DNA of 64,000 nucleotides, from assembly GCF_006385595.1 (NCBI RefSeq), contig NZ_CP041046.1, forward strand, positions 2,914,001 through 2,978,000, in the 5' to 3' direction. Under the pieces are notes generated by a model. That model ran no database searches. It worked only from the letters and a program-made list of their open reading frames with translations, and was not told the DNA's origin. Below are positions 22,697 through 34,737 of the stretch, piece by piece; position 1 is the stretch's first letter; each line of letters starts with the position of its first letter. A program made the position numbers and the translations under genes. Source of the stretch: Luteibacter pinisoli. GTDB taxonomy: Bacteria > Pseudomonadota > Gammaproteobacteria > Xanthomonadales > Rhodanobacteraceae.

Positions 22697-22714
22697 GCGC
22701 GCTGCCGCGCCGGG

Positions 22715-23623
22715 TCACCGGCGCGGGTCAAAGTCCTTGAAAGCGTCCTGGAATTCGGCGTAAGCCGCTTGTTCCTCATGGGTTTCCGGCACCGGCACGC
22801 GGATTTCCAGCACCACGATCTGGTCGCCCGGCTCGGAGCCCGGCAGCCCCCGGCCCTTCAGGCGCAGCTTGCGCCCGGACTGCGATCCCGCCGGGATGCG
22901 CAGGTCCACATGGCCACCCAGCGTCGGCACGGCCACCGTGGCGCCCAGGGCGGCTTCCCACGGCGAAATAGGCAACGTATGCGTCACGGTGCGGCCCTCA
23001 AGCCGGAACCGCGCATCGTCGCGCAGGGTGATTTCCAGGAGCAGGTCGCCCGACGGCCCACCGCCCGAGCCCGGATGGCCCTGGCCGCCCAGCCGGATCG
23101 TCTGGCCGGACGCGATGCCCGCCGGGATCTTCACCTCGAGGACGCGCTCGCCGCCCGAGGCATCGTTGAGCACGACACGGGTCTTGCCGCCGTTGTAGGC
23201 GGTCTGCAAGTCGGTTTCGATCTTGGCGTTGATGTCGCGCCCGCGGCGCGCCTGGGTCTGCTGCGAGCGACGGCCACCGCCGCCGCCGAACAGGCTTTCG
23301 AAGAAGTCGCTGAAGTCGCCGCGGCCTGCCCCGCCCATGTCGCCGTAGTCGAACCCGCCGCCCTGGCCCCAGCCCGGCGGCGGCCGGAACTGCTCGCCCT
23401 GGCGATAGCCGCCCGCGCGGAACTGGTCGTACTGCCGGCGCTTTTCCGGGTCCTTCAGGGCTTCATTCGCCTCGTTGATCGCCTTGAACTTCTCTTCCGC
23501 ACCCGATTCCTTGTTCTTGTCCGGGTGGTATTTGCGCGCCAGCTTGCGGTACGCCGTCTTGATTTCGGCGTCCGTCGCTTCGGGTTTTACCCCGAGAATC
23601 TCGTAGTAATCCTTGAACTCCAC
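22715..23623 (-). CDS. cbpA: CbpA-type DnaJ-family co-chaperone
   Basis: A 302-residue J-domain protein. Residues 4-68 are the J domain with the essential HPD (KYHPDKN), which stimulates DnaK. A Gly/Phe-rich stretch (about 70-120) and the DnaJ C-terminal peptide-binding domains (about 125-295) follow. There is no zinc-finger region, which separates CbpA from DnaJ. The start is a GTG at 23623 ([12 protein letters not shown]). It lies downstream of the Hsp20 gene in the same direction but is separated from it by a strong terminator. Confidence 0.88.
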   Translation of the reverse strand: MEFKDYYEILGVKPEATDAEIKTAYRKLARKYHPDKNKESGAEEKFKAINEANEALKDPEKRRQYDQFRAGGYRQGEQFRPPPGWGQGGGFDYGDMGGAGRGDFSDFFESLFGGGGGRRSQQTQARRGRDINAKIETDLQTAYNGGKTRVVLNDASGGERVLEVKIPAGIASGQTIRLGGQGHPGSGGGPSGDLLLEITLRDDARFRLEGRTVTHTLPISPWEAALGATVAVPTLGGHVDLRIPAGSQSGRKLRLKGRGLPGSEPGDQIVVLEIRVPVPETHEEQAAYAEFQDAFKDFDPRR

Positions 23624-23650
23624 AGGCTCTCCCGCCGGGCTTGTGTCGAA

Positions 23651-23696
23651 AATAAAAAAGTTAAAGGCCCGCGGTAGACCAATCTACCGCGGGCCT
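23651..23696 (-). terminator. Rho-independent terminator of the Hsp20 gene
   Basis: A perfect 14-bp stem (23665-23678 with 23683-23696) has a 4-nt loop. Read on the minus strand it runs into a T-rich stretch (complement of 23651-23664). It sits just after the Hsp20 stop and before the cbpA start. Confidence 0.85.
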
Positions 23697-23717
23697 GATT
23701 GCCAAGCTTAGACCGAA

Positions 23718-24170
23718 TCAGCCCGCGGCGTTGATCGTGATGCGACGCGGGGCATTTTCTGCCTTTTTGGGAATGGCGATTTCGAGCACGCCATCGCGGC
23801 CGGAGGCGGTAATGCCCTCCGCGTCGGCGCTCTCCGGAAGCGTAAAGCTGCGCTTGAAGGCGCCAGCCACGCGCTCCACCCGGGCGTACTTGCCTTCGGT
23901 TTCGCTGGTGTACGCCGGGCGCTCACCCTTGATCGACAGGACGTTCTTGTCCATCTGGATCTCGATGCTATCCAGGGCCACGCCCGGGACATCGGCGAGG
24001 ATCAGGAAGCGGCCGGCCTCCTCACGGATATCGACGCGCGGCGCCCAGGCGTTTTCCACGGCGGCGACCGGCGCGGCGATATCGCCGGCGAAGAACTGGT
24101 CGAACACATGGCGCAGTTCATTTCCAAGCACCGGCGCACGGCGAAACGCAACATGACGAAGCTGGTTCAT
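23718..24170 (-). CDS. Small heat shock protein, Hsp20/alpha-crystallin family
   Basis: A 150-residue ATP-independent holdase that protects unfolding proteins. The alpha-crystallin domain spans about residues 45-140, with DIREEAGRFLILADVPGV, IKGERPAY, the AGAFKRSFTLP beta strand and the GVLEIAIPK strand carrying the conserved G-x-L. An N-terminal RRAPVLGNELRHVFDQFF helix precedes it. GGAG lies 9 nt before the ATG on the minus strand. It neighbours cbpA, so the pair forms a small proteostasis cluster. Confidence 0.9.
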   Translation of the reverse strand: MNQLRHVAFRRAPVLGNELRHVFDQFFAGDIAAPVAAVENAWAPRVDIREEAGRFLILADVPGVALDSIEIQMDKNVLSIKGERPAYTSETEGKYARVERVAGAFKRSFTLPESADAEGITASGRDGVLEIAIPKKAENAPRRITINAAG

Positions 24171-24269
24171 CTGTTTGACTCCAATAAGATTTATCGGCCC
24201 CGTGGCCGTCTGGGATCAAACATATGATCGCCCCGGGCCGATTCAAGGGGCCTATTGGAACAGGACCCT

Positions 24270-24292
24270 GTCGCGCGCAAGCGCGCTCCTCC
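24270..24292. repeat. REP-like palindromic element
   Basis: On the minus strand this reads GGAGGAGCGCGCTTGCGCGC followed by GA: a GGAG head leading into a GCGCGC-TT-GCGCGC palindrome. This is the layout of REP elements common in Pseudomonas and relatives. It lies in the intergenic gap between the Hsp20 and peroxiredoxin genes. Only one copy was noticed in the window. Confidence 0.5.
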
Positions 24293-24332
24293 ATTTACAC
24301 TCGGGGCATCTTTCCCCAACGAGGCTGGCCCC

Positions 24333-24812
24333 ATGACCATCGCTGTCGGCGACCGTATTCCCGAATCCACCGTCACCTACTTCGAGGACGGCATCCAGAC
24401 CGCCTCCACCCTGGACCTGATGGGCACCGGCAAGGTGGTGCTTTTCGCCGTCCCCGGCGCATTTACGCCCACCTGCTCGAATAAGCACCTGCCCGGTTAT
24501 ATCAAGCACATCGAAGACTTCGCCGCGCGCGGCGTGAAGGTGTTCTGCGTGTCCGTGAACGATGCCTTCGTCATGGACGCCTGGGGCAAGGAACGCGGCA
24601 TTCCGGCCAACTTGCACCTGCTTGCCGATGGCAATGCGGCCTTTACCAAGGCCCTGGGCTTGGAACTGGACGGCACGAAGAACGGCATGGGCATCCGCGC
24701 CAAGCGCTTCGCCATGTATATCGAAGACGGCGTGGTGAAAGTGCTGAATATCGAAGCGCCGGGCGAATTCCGGGTGTCGTCGGCCGAGGCCATGCTCGAA
24801 GCGATCAGCTAA
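24333..24812 (+). CDS. Peroxiredoxin, Prx5/AHP1 family
   Basis: A 159-residue thiol peroxidase reducing hydrogen and alkyl peroxides. The peroxidatic Cys48 lies in VPGAFTPTCSNKHLPGY, the full active-site motif with Pro, Thr and Cys. There is one other Cys, near residue 76 (VKVFCVSVND). The start at 24333 (MTIAVGDRIPESTV) is typical; a longer frame from 24255 reads through the REP-like element. It converges with the LysR gene, overlapping by 8 bp at the 3' ends. Confidence 0.9.
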   Translation: MTIAVGDRIPESTVTYFEDGIQTASTLDLMGTGKVVLFAVPGAFTPTCSNKHLPGYIKHIEDFAARGVKVFCVSVNDAFVMDAWGKERGIPANLHLLADGNAAFTKALGLELDGTKNGMGIRAKRFAMYIEDGVVKVLNIEAPGEFRVSSAEAMLEAIS

Positions 24813-25653
24813 GCGCCACGCCATTACGCAGCAGCCCTGCCAGCGCATCCGCGGCAGGGTTGGCTCGCTCGGCCCGCACGAGGAACAGCGAGGCGTCGCC
24901 CAGGCCAGGCAGGCCCTCGCCTGTGTCGATGCGGCGCAAGGCGGCAGGCACATGGATAGCCGGCCGGGCGACCCAGCCAAGGCCGGCACGTGCCGCGGCC
25001 CACAACGCAGACACGCTGCGCGCCGTCACCGCGATCCGCCAGGGGATGTGCGCCGCATCCAGCGCCGCGATCATGCGTCGACGAAACACGCAGGGCGCCT
25101 CCAGCGTGAGCAAGGGCAACGGTGCCCCGCCCGGCCCCGCGACACCTTCCGCGGCGAACCAGTACACGGGAAACGTCCCCAGCAGGCTGCCGCCGAGGCC
25201 GCCATCGCTGTCGAACGCAAGCGCCAGGTCGATGGTGCCCTCGCGCACGCCCTCCACGAGCGGCGCGCTCTGGTCGACGCTCAATTCCAGGCTCGTTTCC
25301 GGATGCGCGGCGGCGAACGCGGCCAGCGTGGATGGCAGCCACGCTTCGGCGAAGTCGTGTGGCACGCCCAGATGCACGCGGCCCTCCAGCCGCTCGCCAC
25401 GTACCGCACCCACCGCGTCCGCGTTCAATTCGAGCATGTGCCGCGCATAGCCCAGCAGCCGCTCACCCGCTTGCGTGAGTTCCTGCTTGCGCCCCACCCG
25501 CTGGAAGATCGCCGTGCCCAGCCGGTCCTCCAGGGCACGCAGCTGCAGGCTCACCGCCGAGGGCGACAGGTGCAGTTTCTCGGCGGCACGCCCGAATCCA
25601 CCGAGGTCAACGGCGGTCACGAGGGTACGCAGTGTGGCGAGGTCGAGGATCAT
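24805..25653 (-). CDS. LysR-family transcriptional regulator
   Basis: A 282-residue LTTR. The N-terminal winged helix-turn-helix (residues 1-60: LRTLVTAVDLGGFGRAAEKL then SPSAVSLQLRALEDRLG) is followed by the two-lobed periplasmic-binding-like effector domain. The ATG at 25653 (MILDLATLRTL) gives a normal N-terminus; a frame from 25689 would add 12 residues. It is transcribed divergently from the DUF4865 gene across a 99-bp gap, the usual arrangement of a LysR regulator and its target. The inducer is unknown. Confidence 0.88.
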   Translation of the reverse strand: MILDLATLRTLVTAVDLGGFGRAAEKLHLSPSAVSLQLRALEDRLGTAIFQRVGRKQELTQAGERLLGYARHMLELNADAVGAVRGERLEGRVHLGVPHDFAEAWLPSTLAAFAAAHPETSLELSVDQSAPLVEGVREGTIDLALAFDSDGGLGGSLLGTFPVYWFAAEGVAGPGGAPLPLLTLEAPCVFRRRMIAALDAAHIPWRIAVTARSVSALWAAARAGLGWVARPAIHVPAALRRIDTGEGLPGLGDASLFLVRAERANPAADALAGLLRNGVALS

Positions 25654-25752
25654 GCTTAAGCGTGGCTCACGCGTGGGTTTGGAAACCATCGCTTTTATAG
25701 CACCCGTCGCAGCCCGACCATGAGTGCATCCCGTTAACGCAGGGCCACCCTC

Positions 25753-26262
25753 ATGCTCGCGATGCAGTACAGCTTTGACCTCGTGCCGTCAGTCGATCCG
25801 GAAGCCGTGCGCGCCCGGGCACGTGACATCGGGCCATCTTTCGAGGGGCTCGCGGGCCTACGGATGAAGGCGTTCCTCGTGGCCTCCACACCCGCCACGT
25901 ATGCGCCGATCTATGTGTGGGATACCGATGCATCGATGCGCGCGTTCCTGGCCTCCGAGGCGTTCACGCGCGTGGTCGCCCGATACGGAAAGCCAACGTT
26001 CTCGGTGTTCGCGCCGATTCGCATCGCCCGGTCCGCGACGACCGGCGCACCGCGCTTCGCCACGCAGGAACGTTCCGCCCTGCCCGTGCCGGCCGTGTTC
26101 GACGGGAACGGCGGCACCGTGCGTGCCGACGCCAATGTCCTGGTGGGTGCGGACCTGAGCCGCTGGGAATCGGTGAGGACGACGTTCTGGCAGGATCCGC
26201 CCCCCTTCCGCGAGGGCCAGGTGGTCTACGACATCCCCTACCTGATCGGAGCACTGCCATGA
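25753..26262 (+). CDS. DUF4865 family protein
   Basis: A 169-residue cytoplasmic protein of the DUF4865 type, judged by the MQYSFDLVPSVDPEAVRARA start, GLRMKAFLV, YAPIYVWD and the FWQDPPPF...VVYDIPYLIG end. The family has a dimeric alpha-beta barrel look, but no biochemical role is established to my knowledge. It is divergent from the LysR gene, which probably controls it. The ATG at 25753 agrees with family N-termini (M-x-AMQYSF); 25762 is an alternative. It is followed by the gyrA terminator in convergent orientation. Confidence 0.75.
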   Translation: MLAMQYSFDLVPSVDPEAVRARARDIGPSFEGLAGLRMKAFLVASTPATYAPIYVWDTDASMRAFLASEAFTRVVARYGKPTFSVFAPIRIARSATTGAPRFATQERSALPVPAVFDGNGGTVRADANVLVGADLSRWESVRTTFWQDPPPFREGQVVYDIPYLIGALP

Positions 26263-26350
26263 GCGGTGTGGCGCGCCTTCGCGCCTTCCTTCAGCAGCTG
26301 TGGGTCGCGTGCCTGATATCCCAGGCGCCGACGCGTTCGAAACGATAGCC

Positions 26351-26377
26351 AAAAAAAACCCGCCTTTCGGCGGGTTT
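26351..26377 (-). terminator. Rho-independent terminator of gyrA
   Basis: The stem 26356-26364 pairs with 26369-26377 (9 bp, 4-nt loop). On the minus strand it continues into eight T residues. It lies 7 bp after the gyrA stop. Confidence 0.9.
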
Positions 26378-26383
26378 CTCGTC

Positions 26384-29038
<2,655 letters not shown>

Positions 29039-29197
29039 CAATCGGCTTCCTGGGTGTCCGTGGTGTGCCCCCGCCGGCCATGCAGTTCACCCATCAGGTG
29101 GCACGGTCGGCTCAACCCGTCGAGCATAACACAACGGGTGTCGAAATGACAGCAAAAAATGCCGTCAATTCAATAGGTTACGGGAGGGTTTTGGCGG

Positions 29198-30211
29198 TCA
29201 TGGAAACATGATCCGCATCTGTTCTTCATCCGGCTTCAGGATCACGCCGCGCTCGGTCACGATCGCGTCGATCAGCTCGGCCGGAGTCACGTCGAAGACC
29301 GGGTTCCAGGCCTCGGCGCCCTCGATGACGGTGCGCGTACCGCTGACCGAAAGCAGCTCGGTGGCGTCGCGCAGTTCGATCTCGATGTCGTCACCGCTGG
29401 CGGTGGCCATGTCCACCGTGGTGGACGGTGCCACCACCATGAATTTCACGCCGTGGTGGCGCGCGGCGATGGCCAGCTGGTAGGTGCCGATCTTGTTGGC
29501 GGTGTCGCCATTGGCCGCGATGCGGTCGGCGCCCACGATGACCCACTTCACCTTGCCGTCCTTCATGAGGTGCGAGGCGGCGGAATCGGCGATGAGTTTG
29601 GCCGGGATGCCGTCGCGGACCAGTTCCCACATGGTGAGGCGTGCGCCCTGCTGCCAGGGGCGCGTTTCACCGGCATAGACCTGGTCGATGCGGCCGGCTT
29701 CCACGCCCGCGCGGATCACGCCCAGCGCCGTGCCGTAACCGGCGGTGGCCAGCGAGCCGGTGTTGCAGTGGGTCATCACGTGCGAGCCGGACTCGATCAG
29801 CGAGGCACCCAGTTCGCCCATGTGGCGGTTGGCGGCGAGGTCTTCGTCCTGGATGGCCTGGGCTTCGCGCTCCAGCGCGGCCGCGTCGGCGCCCGCATCG
29901 ACACGCGATTTCATGCGATCCAGGGCCCACATCAGGTTCACCGCCGTGGGCCGCGCCGCACGCAGCGTGGCCATGGCGCTGGCGAGGTCTTCCCCACCCT
30001 TCGCGGCAAGCACGACACCCCAGGCCGCGGCGATGCCGATGGCCGGCGCGCCGCGCACGGCCAGGTCGCGGATGGCCCGGGTGACGTCGTCCGAGTTCAC
30101 GCTGTCGAACCAGATTTCCTCGGCCGGCAGGCGGCGCTGGTCGAGCAGGCGGAGGCGGTCGCCGAGCCACTGCACGGCGCGGATGGAGTCGTGGGAAGTG
30201 TGCGTGTTCAT
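29198..30211 (-). CDS. mtnA: S-methyl-5-thioribose-1-phosphate isomerase
   Basis: A 337-residue enzyme of the methionine salvage pathway converting methylthioribose-1-phosphate to methylthioribulose-1-phosphate. It is eIF2B-like. The catalytic Cys lies in [16 protein letters not shown] and the Asp in [24 protein letters not shown] is the family N-terminal block. No other salvage genes (mtnB, C, D) are adjacent. It sits between gyrA and the phaEC pair, all on the minus strand, with 52 bp to phaC. Confidence 0.93.
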   Translation of the reverse strand: MNTHTSHDSIRAVQWLGDRLRLLDQRRLPAEEIWFDSVNSDDVTRAIRDLAVRGAPAIGIAAAWGVVLAAKGGEDLASAMATLRAARPTAVNLMWALDRMKSRVDAGADAAALEREAQAIQDEDLAANRHMGELGASLIESGSHVMTHCNTGSLATAGYGTALGVIRAGVEAGRIDQVYAGETRPWQQGARLTMWELVRDGIPAKLIADSAASHLMKDGKVKWVIVGADRIAANGDTANKIGTYQLAIAARHHGVKFMVVAPSTTVDMATASGDDIEIELRDATELLSVSGTRTVIEGAEAWNPVFDVTPAELIDAIVTERGVILKPDEEQMRIMFP

Positions 30212-30263
30212 CGCGCGATTATCGCATCCCCACGGTCAAAACGCTGTTGCCCGGCGGCGCGGT

Positions 30264-31331
30264 TCAGCGCCTGGCGAGCCAGTCGTGGATCGCGGGTGGC
30301 ACCAGCTTCTGGGCGCGGCCGGAGACGTAGATGCCGATGTGGCCGCCGGGGAACGGGAGCGCCGTGTAGTCCTTGCTGCCCACCGCGTTTTTCAGCGGGA
30401 TCGAGGCGGCCGGCGGAACGAGGTGGTCCTGCTCGGCGTAGATGTTCAGCACCGGCTGGGTGATCGTGCCCAGGTCGATGGTGCGGCCGCCGATGGTGGC
30501 CTTGCCCTGGATCAGCAGGTTCTTCTGGAAGAAGTCGCGCGTGAACTGGCGGAACGTTTCGCCCGCCTGGTCGGGCGAATCGAAGATCCACTTTTCCATG
30601 CGAAGGAAGTTTTTCACTTCCTTCGGGTTATCCAGGATGTCGACCATGGCGACGTATTTCTGCTGGTTCAGCCGCAACGGCTTCAGCGTCAGGTAGGCGA
30701 AGTTCATCAGGTCGGCGGGCACGTTGCCGATGGTGTCGACGAACAGGTCGATATCCACGTTGCGCGCCCAGTGCGAGAGCATGTTGTCGGGCGTGTGGAA
30801 ATCCACCGGCGTCACCATGGTGATCAGGTTCTTCACCTTGTCGCCGTGCAGCGCCGTGTAGCAAAGCGAGAACACGCCGCCCTGGCAGATGCCGAGCAGG
30901 TTGATCGCGTCGAGCGCGTGGCGCTTGCGGACGACATCCACGCAACGGTCGAGGTAGCCGTCGATGTAATCCTCCAGCGTGAGCCAGCGATCCGCACCAT
31001 CGGGATAGCCCCAGTCGATCAGGTAGACGTCCTCGCCCTGCGCCAGGAGGTTACGCACCATGGAACGGTCTTCCTGGAGGTCGACCATCCACGGCGTATT
31101 GACCAGCGCGTAGCAGATCAGCAGCGGCGTTTTCGCCGTCGGCTTTTTCTCGCCCTTGAAGTGCCAGAGCGTGAGCTTGTCTTCGCTGTACACCGCCTCG
31201 CGAGGCGTGGTGCCCATCTCGATCGGGCCGACGTTTTTCAGCGTTTCCACACCCGCTTCCACCTTGCGGCGGAACGCCTCGACTTCGGCGCGGGCGCGCT
31301 CGGGATCGAAGTGGAACGGGTTCGTGGTCAT
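30264..31331 (-). CDS. phaC: Class III poly(R)-hydroxyalkanoate synthase subunit PhaC
   Basis: A 355-residue alpha/beta-hydrolase-fold synthase that polymerises 3-hydroxyacyl-CoA into storage polyester. The lipase-like box GICQGG carries the catalytic Cys in place of Ser. The catalytic Asp lies in YAEQDHLVPP and the His in FPGGHIGIYVSG. The length of about 355 and the adjacent phaE are typical of class III (two-subunit) enzymes; class I synthases are near 590 residues. The ATG overlaps the phaE stop by 4 bp. No phaA/phaB or phasin gene is nearby. Confidence 0.93.
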   Translation of the reverse strand: MTTNPFHFDPERARAEVEAFRRKVEAGVETLKNVGPIEMGTTPREAVYSEDKLTLWHFKGEKKPTAKTPLLICYALVNTPWMVDLQEDRSMVRNLLAQGEDVYLIDWGYPDGADRWLTLEDYIDGYLDRCVDVVRKRHALDAINLLGICQGGVFSLCYTALHGDKVKNLITMVTPVDFHTPDNMLSHWARNVDIDLFVDTIGNVPADLMNFAYLTLKPLRLNQQKYVAMVDILDNPKEVKNFLRMEKWIFDSPDQAGETFRQFTRDFFQKNLLIQGKATIGGRTIDLGTITQPVLNIYAEQDHLVPPAASIPLKNAVGSKDYTALPFPGGHIGIYVSGRAQKLVPPAIHDWLARR

Positions 31332-32212
31332 CGCGCGCGGCCCTTGGGCGCGGCCTTTTTGGCGGCCGCTTTCTTTGTCGCGGCCTTTTTCGGTGCCTTG
31401 GCGCCGCGCAACGCCGCGACCTCAGCACGGAGGGCCTCGACTTCCGCCGCCAGCCCCTGCATGTGGCGCAATTCGCGGCGCACGGCCTGGAGGCGCTCGC
31501 CGAGGCTATCCACGTCGCGACGCGTCGGCATGCCGGCCTGAATGGCGAAACGCTCCACCTGGCGCTGCTGCAACACCTTCAGGTGCATCTGCGCATTGAC
31601 CAGCGACGCATATACCTCGCGGAATTCCGCCGACATCGCGGCTTCCGCGTAACCCTCTTCGGAGATATTCACCCAGCGGTCGTACACGGCGCGAAGGCTA
31701 TCGGCGTCCGCCGGCATGCCCTGGGCACGGAGGGTTTCCCCGGCGCGGCCCTGCACACCCTGGAGCAGCGCCTGGTAGCGCGCGTAATGCTGGGCGTAAT
31801 CGATCCACGCCAGCAGCAGGGCCTGCTGCTCTTCCTGTTGTTCACGGGTGAGGCCGAGGGCGGGCATCGACAGCGCTTCACGCGCGCCGCGGGCCCATTC
31901 GTCAAACCCGTCGGTACCGGGCTGGGCCCCGGGCGGCGGGCCGTAGCCAAACGGCGGCATGCCACCGGCCATGCCGGGCTGGCCGAAGGGCGGCGTGCCG
32001 TGCGCAAACGGGGATGCCGGCGGCTCACCGGAGGTGAACGACTTCATCCAGTCGCCGTAGCCACCCAGGCCGGCGAACAGGCGGCCCATGATGTCGGCGG
32101 GCGGTGCCTCCGCCTGTTCATTTTTCGGGTCAAACTGCTTTGCCCAGGCCTCGACGCCCTGGCGGACGAAGGCCTGGTACTGCTCGATGAAATCAGTCGG
32201 TTTGTCTGCCAT
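31328..32212 (-). CDS. phaE: Class III PHA synthase subunit PhaE
   Basis: A 294-residue helical accessory subunit required for activity of class III PhaC. The N-terminal part (MADKPTDFIEQYQAFVRQGV) and a Gly/Pro-rich stretch (about 70-120) are followed by a helical domain with the conserved PTRRDVDSLGERLQAVRREL block. A Lys/Ala-rich tail (AATKKAAAKKAAPKGR type) ends the protein and may contact the granule or nucleic acid. The ATG at 32212 is preferred; an upstream start adds 9 residues without support. phaC overlaps it downstream. Confidence 0.88.
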   Translation of the reverse strand: MADKPTDFIEQYQAFVRQGVEAWAKQFDPKNEQAEAPPADIMGRLFAGLGGYGDWMKSFTSGEPPASPFAHGTPPFGQPGMAGGMPPFGYGPPPGAQPGTDGFDEWARGAREALSMPALGLTREQQEEQQALLLAWIDYAQHYARYQALLQGVQGRAGETLRAQGMPADADSLRAVYDRWVNISEEGYAEAAMSAEFREVYASLVNAQMHLKVLQQRQVERFAIQAGMPTRRDVDSLGERLQAVRRELRHMQGLAAEVEALRAEVAALRGAKAPKKAATKKAAAKKAAPKGRAR

Positions 32213-32254
32213 GCGCGTATGGTACGGCACCCGGCGCACGCCTGCCCCCGCGGA

Positions 32255-34612
32255 TCAGGGGCTGATCGTGAACGCGGCCTTCTGGACGGCCTGCGAGCTG
32301 CCGCCGACCCACACGGTGTACTGCGTCGGCTCGACGACCTGCTCGCTTTTCGCGTTCCAGAACGAGAGCTCCGGGAAGCCGAGCGCGAAGGTCACCTGCT
32401 TCGATTCACCGGCCTGGAGGGCCACCCGCTGGAAGCCCTGCAGGCTGCGCACCGGCTGGGACAGGCTGGCACCGAGGTTACGCACGTAGAGCTGCACCAC
32501 CTCGGTACCCGCGCGCTTTCCGGTGTTCGTCACCGTCGCTGTCACCGTGACAAGGTTCCGGGCGTCAGCGCGGTTAGCCTCAGCCAGTGGCACGGTGGCC
32601 CGCGAGACATGCACGCCTGAGTAGCCGAACGTCGTGTACGACAGGCCGTGGCCGAACGGGTACAGCGCGTCATTCGGTGCGTCGATGTAACGCGACACGT
32701 AGGTCGAATCGTGGGACGGCGGCAGGCGCGTGTCGGCATCGCCGGCCGGCCGGCCCGTGGGGAACGTGCTGTAGTAAAGCGGCTCCTGGCCCTCGGTGTA
32801 CGGGAAGCTCATGGTCAGCTTGCCGCTGGGCGCCACATCGCCGAATACCACGCGTGCGATGGCGTTGCCCGCCTCCGCACCGGGGAACCACACGGCCATG
32901 ATCGCCGCCACGTGCTTGTCAGCCCAGTCGAGAACGAGGGGGCGGCCGGAGAACACCAGCAACACCACGGGCTTGCCGCTGGCCACCACCTGCTCCAGCA
33001 GCTGCTGCTGGTTGCCGGGGAGACCCAGGTGCGCACGGGCGGCCGCTTCGCCGCTCATGCCGGCGGCTTCGCCGAGCGCCATCACCACGACATCGGCCCG
33101 CGACGCCGCTTTCAGCGCCTCGGCGAAGCCGGCCTGCGAGTCCGAGGCGATGTCCGTGCCCCTGGCGTAAACCAGCGTGCCGCCACTGGCGTGCATGCGT
33201 GCTTCGAGGCCCTTGCGTACGGTGGTGAAGTCATCGAAGTGACGCGCCCCGCCCCACGGCCCCTGCATCTCACTGGCCGTATCGGCCAGCGGGCCGATCA
33301 GTGCCACGGTTTTTACATGCGTATCCAGCGGCAGCACCGCCGCGCCCTGCGTGTCGGCATTCTTCAGCAGCACGAAGGACTCCTCCGCCGCCTTGCGCGC
33401 CAGCGCATGGTTGGCCGCCGCCGATTCACCGGCCCGCGCAGCGCGCGCATACGGATGTTCGAAGACACCCAGCGCGAACTTCACCCGCAGCACGCGACGC
33501 ACGGCCTCGTCGACGGTGGCCATCGACAGCCTGCCGTCCTTCAGCAACGCGGGAATCTGCGTGTCGTAGTAGTGGCTCATCATGTCCACTTCCACGCCGG
33601 CCTGAAGGGCCTTTTGCGTCGCGGCCGCAGCGTCCAGCGCAATGCCGTGGTGGGTGAGTTCCATCACGGCGGTGTAGTCGCTGACGACGAAACCATCGAA
33701 GCCCCATTCCTTGCGCAGGATGTCGGTCATCAGGTACGGGTTGGCCGTGGCCGGCACGCCGTTGAGCGCATTGAACGCGCTCATCATGGTGGCCGCGCCC
33801 GCTTCCACCGCCGCGCGATACGGCGGCAGGTACACCTGGCGCAGGCGCACATCGGACATATCCGTGGTGTTGTATTCGCGCCCTGCTTCGGCGGCGCCGT
33901 AGGCGGCGAAGTGCTTCACCGAGGCAGCGACGTTTTGCGGGTCCGCCAGGTCCGTGCCCTGGTAACCGTGGATATAGGCGCGCGCGATGGCCGAGCCGAG
34001 GTAGGGGTCTTCACCCGCTCCCTCGGCCGAGCGGCCCCAACGGGCATCGCGGGAGATGTCGACCATGGGCGAGAACACCCACTTCACGCCACCGCGCGTC
34101 GCCTCCAGCGCCGCCATGTGCGAGAGATCCTGGACCAGCTGCGGATCCCATGTCGCCGAGAGGGCAAGCGGGATGGGGTAAATGGTCTGGTAGCCGTGGA
34201 TGATGTCGGCGCCGAACAGCAGCGGGATGCCGAGGCGGCTTTTCAGCGCGGCTTCCTGGAACGGGCGCGTCGTGTCCGCGCCGACGAGGTTGAGCACGGA
34301 GCCCAGCTCGCCCTTGCGCGCCAGCGCCATGCTGTCGACCTTCGTGCGTGTTTCCGGATTCGGCGCGAAGGCGTCGCCGCCATCCGACGACGCGCCATGC
34401 GCGGCGTACTGCACGAGCTGCCCCACCTTCTCCTCAAGCGTCATGCGCGCCAGCAACGCATTCACCCTGGCCTCGATCGCCGGTGAGGCGAGCTGCGCGT
34501 TGGGCGGCGTCACGGACGACTGCGACTCGGCGGCGACGGGGCCAGCCAGGGCGAGCACGGCAGCGAGGAACAACGGGCGGCGACGCAGGCAGGCGGTACG
34601 GACAGCGCTCAT
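32255..34612 (-). CDS. bglX: Exported family 3 glycoside hydrolase (beta-glucosidase type)
   Basis: A 785-residue periplasmic enzyme. The signal peptide is residues 1-28 (ALAGPVAAE). The GH3 N-terminal barrel contains KHFAAYGAAEAGR and the nucleophile Asp312 in GFVVSDYTAV; the C-terminal alpha/beta sandwich and a fibronectin III-like domain (about residues 690-775) follow. Architecture and length match E. coli BglX, which cleaves beta-glucosides. The exact substrate (cello-oligosaccharides, xylosides, plant glucosides) is not determined. The gene is transcribed toward phaE with a 42-bp gap. Confidence 0.9.
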   Translation of the reverse strand: MSAVRTACLRRRPLFLAAVLALAGPVAAESQSSVTPPNAQLASPAIEARVNALLARMTLEEKVGQLVQYAAHGASSDGGDAFAPNPETRTKVDSMALARKGELGSVLNLVGADTTRPFQEAALKSRLGIPLLFGADIIHGYQTIYPIPLALSATWDPQLVQDLSHMAALEATRGGVKWVFSPMVDISRDARWGRSAEGAGEDPYLGSAIARAYIHGYQGTDLADPQNVAASVKHFAAYGAAEAGREYNTTDMSDVRLRQVYLPPYRAAVEAGAATMMSAFNALNGVPATANPYLMTDILRKEWGFDGFVVSDYTAVMELTHHGIALDAAAATQKALQAGVEVDMMSHYYDTQIPALLKDGRLSMATVDEAVRRVLRVKFALGVFEHPYARAARAGESAAANHALARKAAEESFVLLKNADTQGAAVLPLDTHVKTVALIGPLADTASEMQGPWGGARHFDDFTTVRKGLEARMHASGGTLVYARGTDIASDSQAGFAEALKAASRADVVVMALGEAAGMSGEAAARAHLGLPGNQQQLLEQVVASGKPVVLLVFSGRPLVLDWADKHVAAIMAVWFPGAEAGNAIARVVFGDVAPSGKLTMSFPYTEGQEPLYYSTFPTGRPAGDADTRLPPSHDSTYVSRYIDAPNDALYPFGHGLSYTTFGYSGVHVSRATVPLAEANRADARNLVTVTATVTNTGKRAGTEVVQLYVRNLGASLSQPVRSLQGFQRVALQAGESKQVTFALGFPELSFWNAKSEQVVEPTQYTVWVGGSSQAVQKAAFTISP

Positions 34613-34683
34613 CGAATCTCCGGAAGGTGCGCGTGGGGACGGGCAACGGAGCGAGCGTGGCAGCGAAACGTTTACATCGCCAC

Positions 34684-34718
34684 AAAAAAAGCCGGCACCT
34701 CGCGGTGCCGGCTTTTTT
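34684..34718 (-). terminator. Bidirectional-looking terminator after pnp
   Basis: A 9-bp GC-rich stem (34691-34699 with 34704-34712) is flanked by A7 and T6. It lies 19 bp beyond the pnp stop on the minus strand and ends the rimP-pnp operon. Confidence 0.88.
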
Positions 34719-34737
34719 CTTACACCGAGGCGATGGA

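Noticed and set aside
26259..26348. 29-codon frame starting inside the DUF4865 stop (ATGA)
   Set aside because: Start overlap suggests coupling, but the peptide has no recognisable feature, no relatives I know of, and ends at the gyrA terminator. A decayed gene end is possible but cannot be supported.
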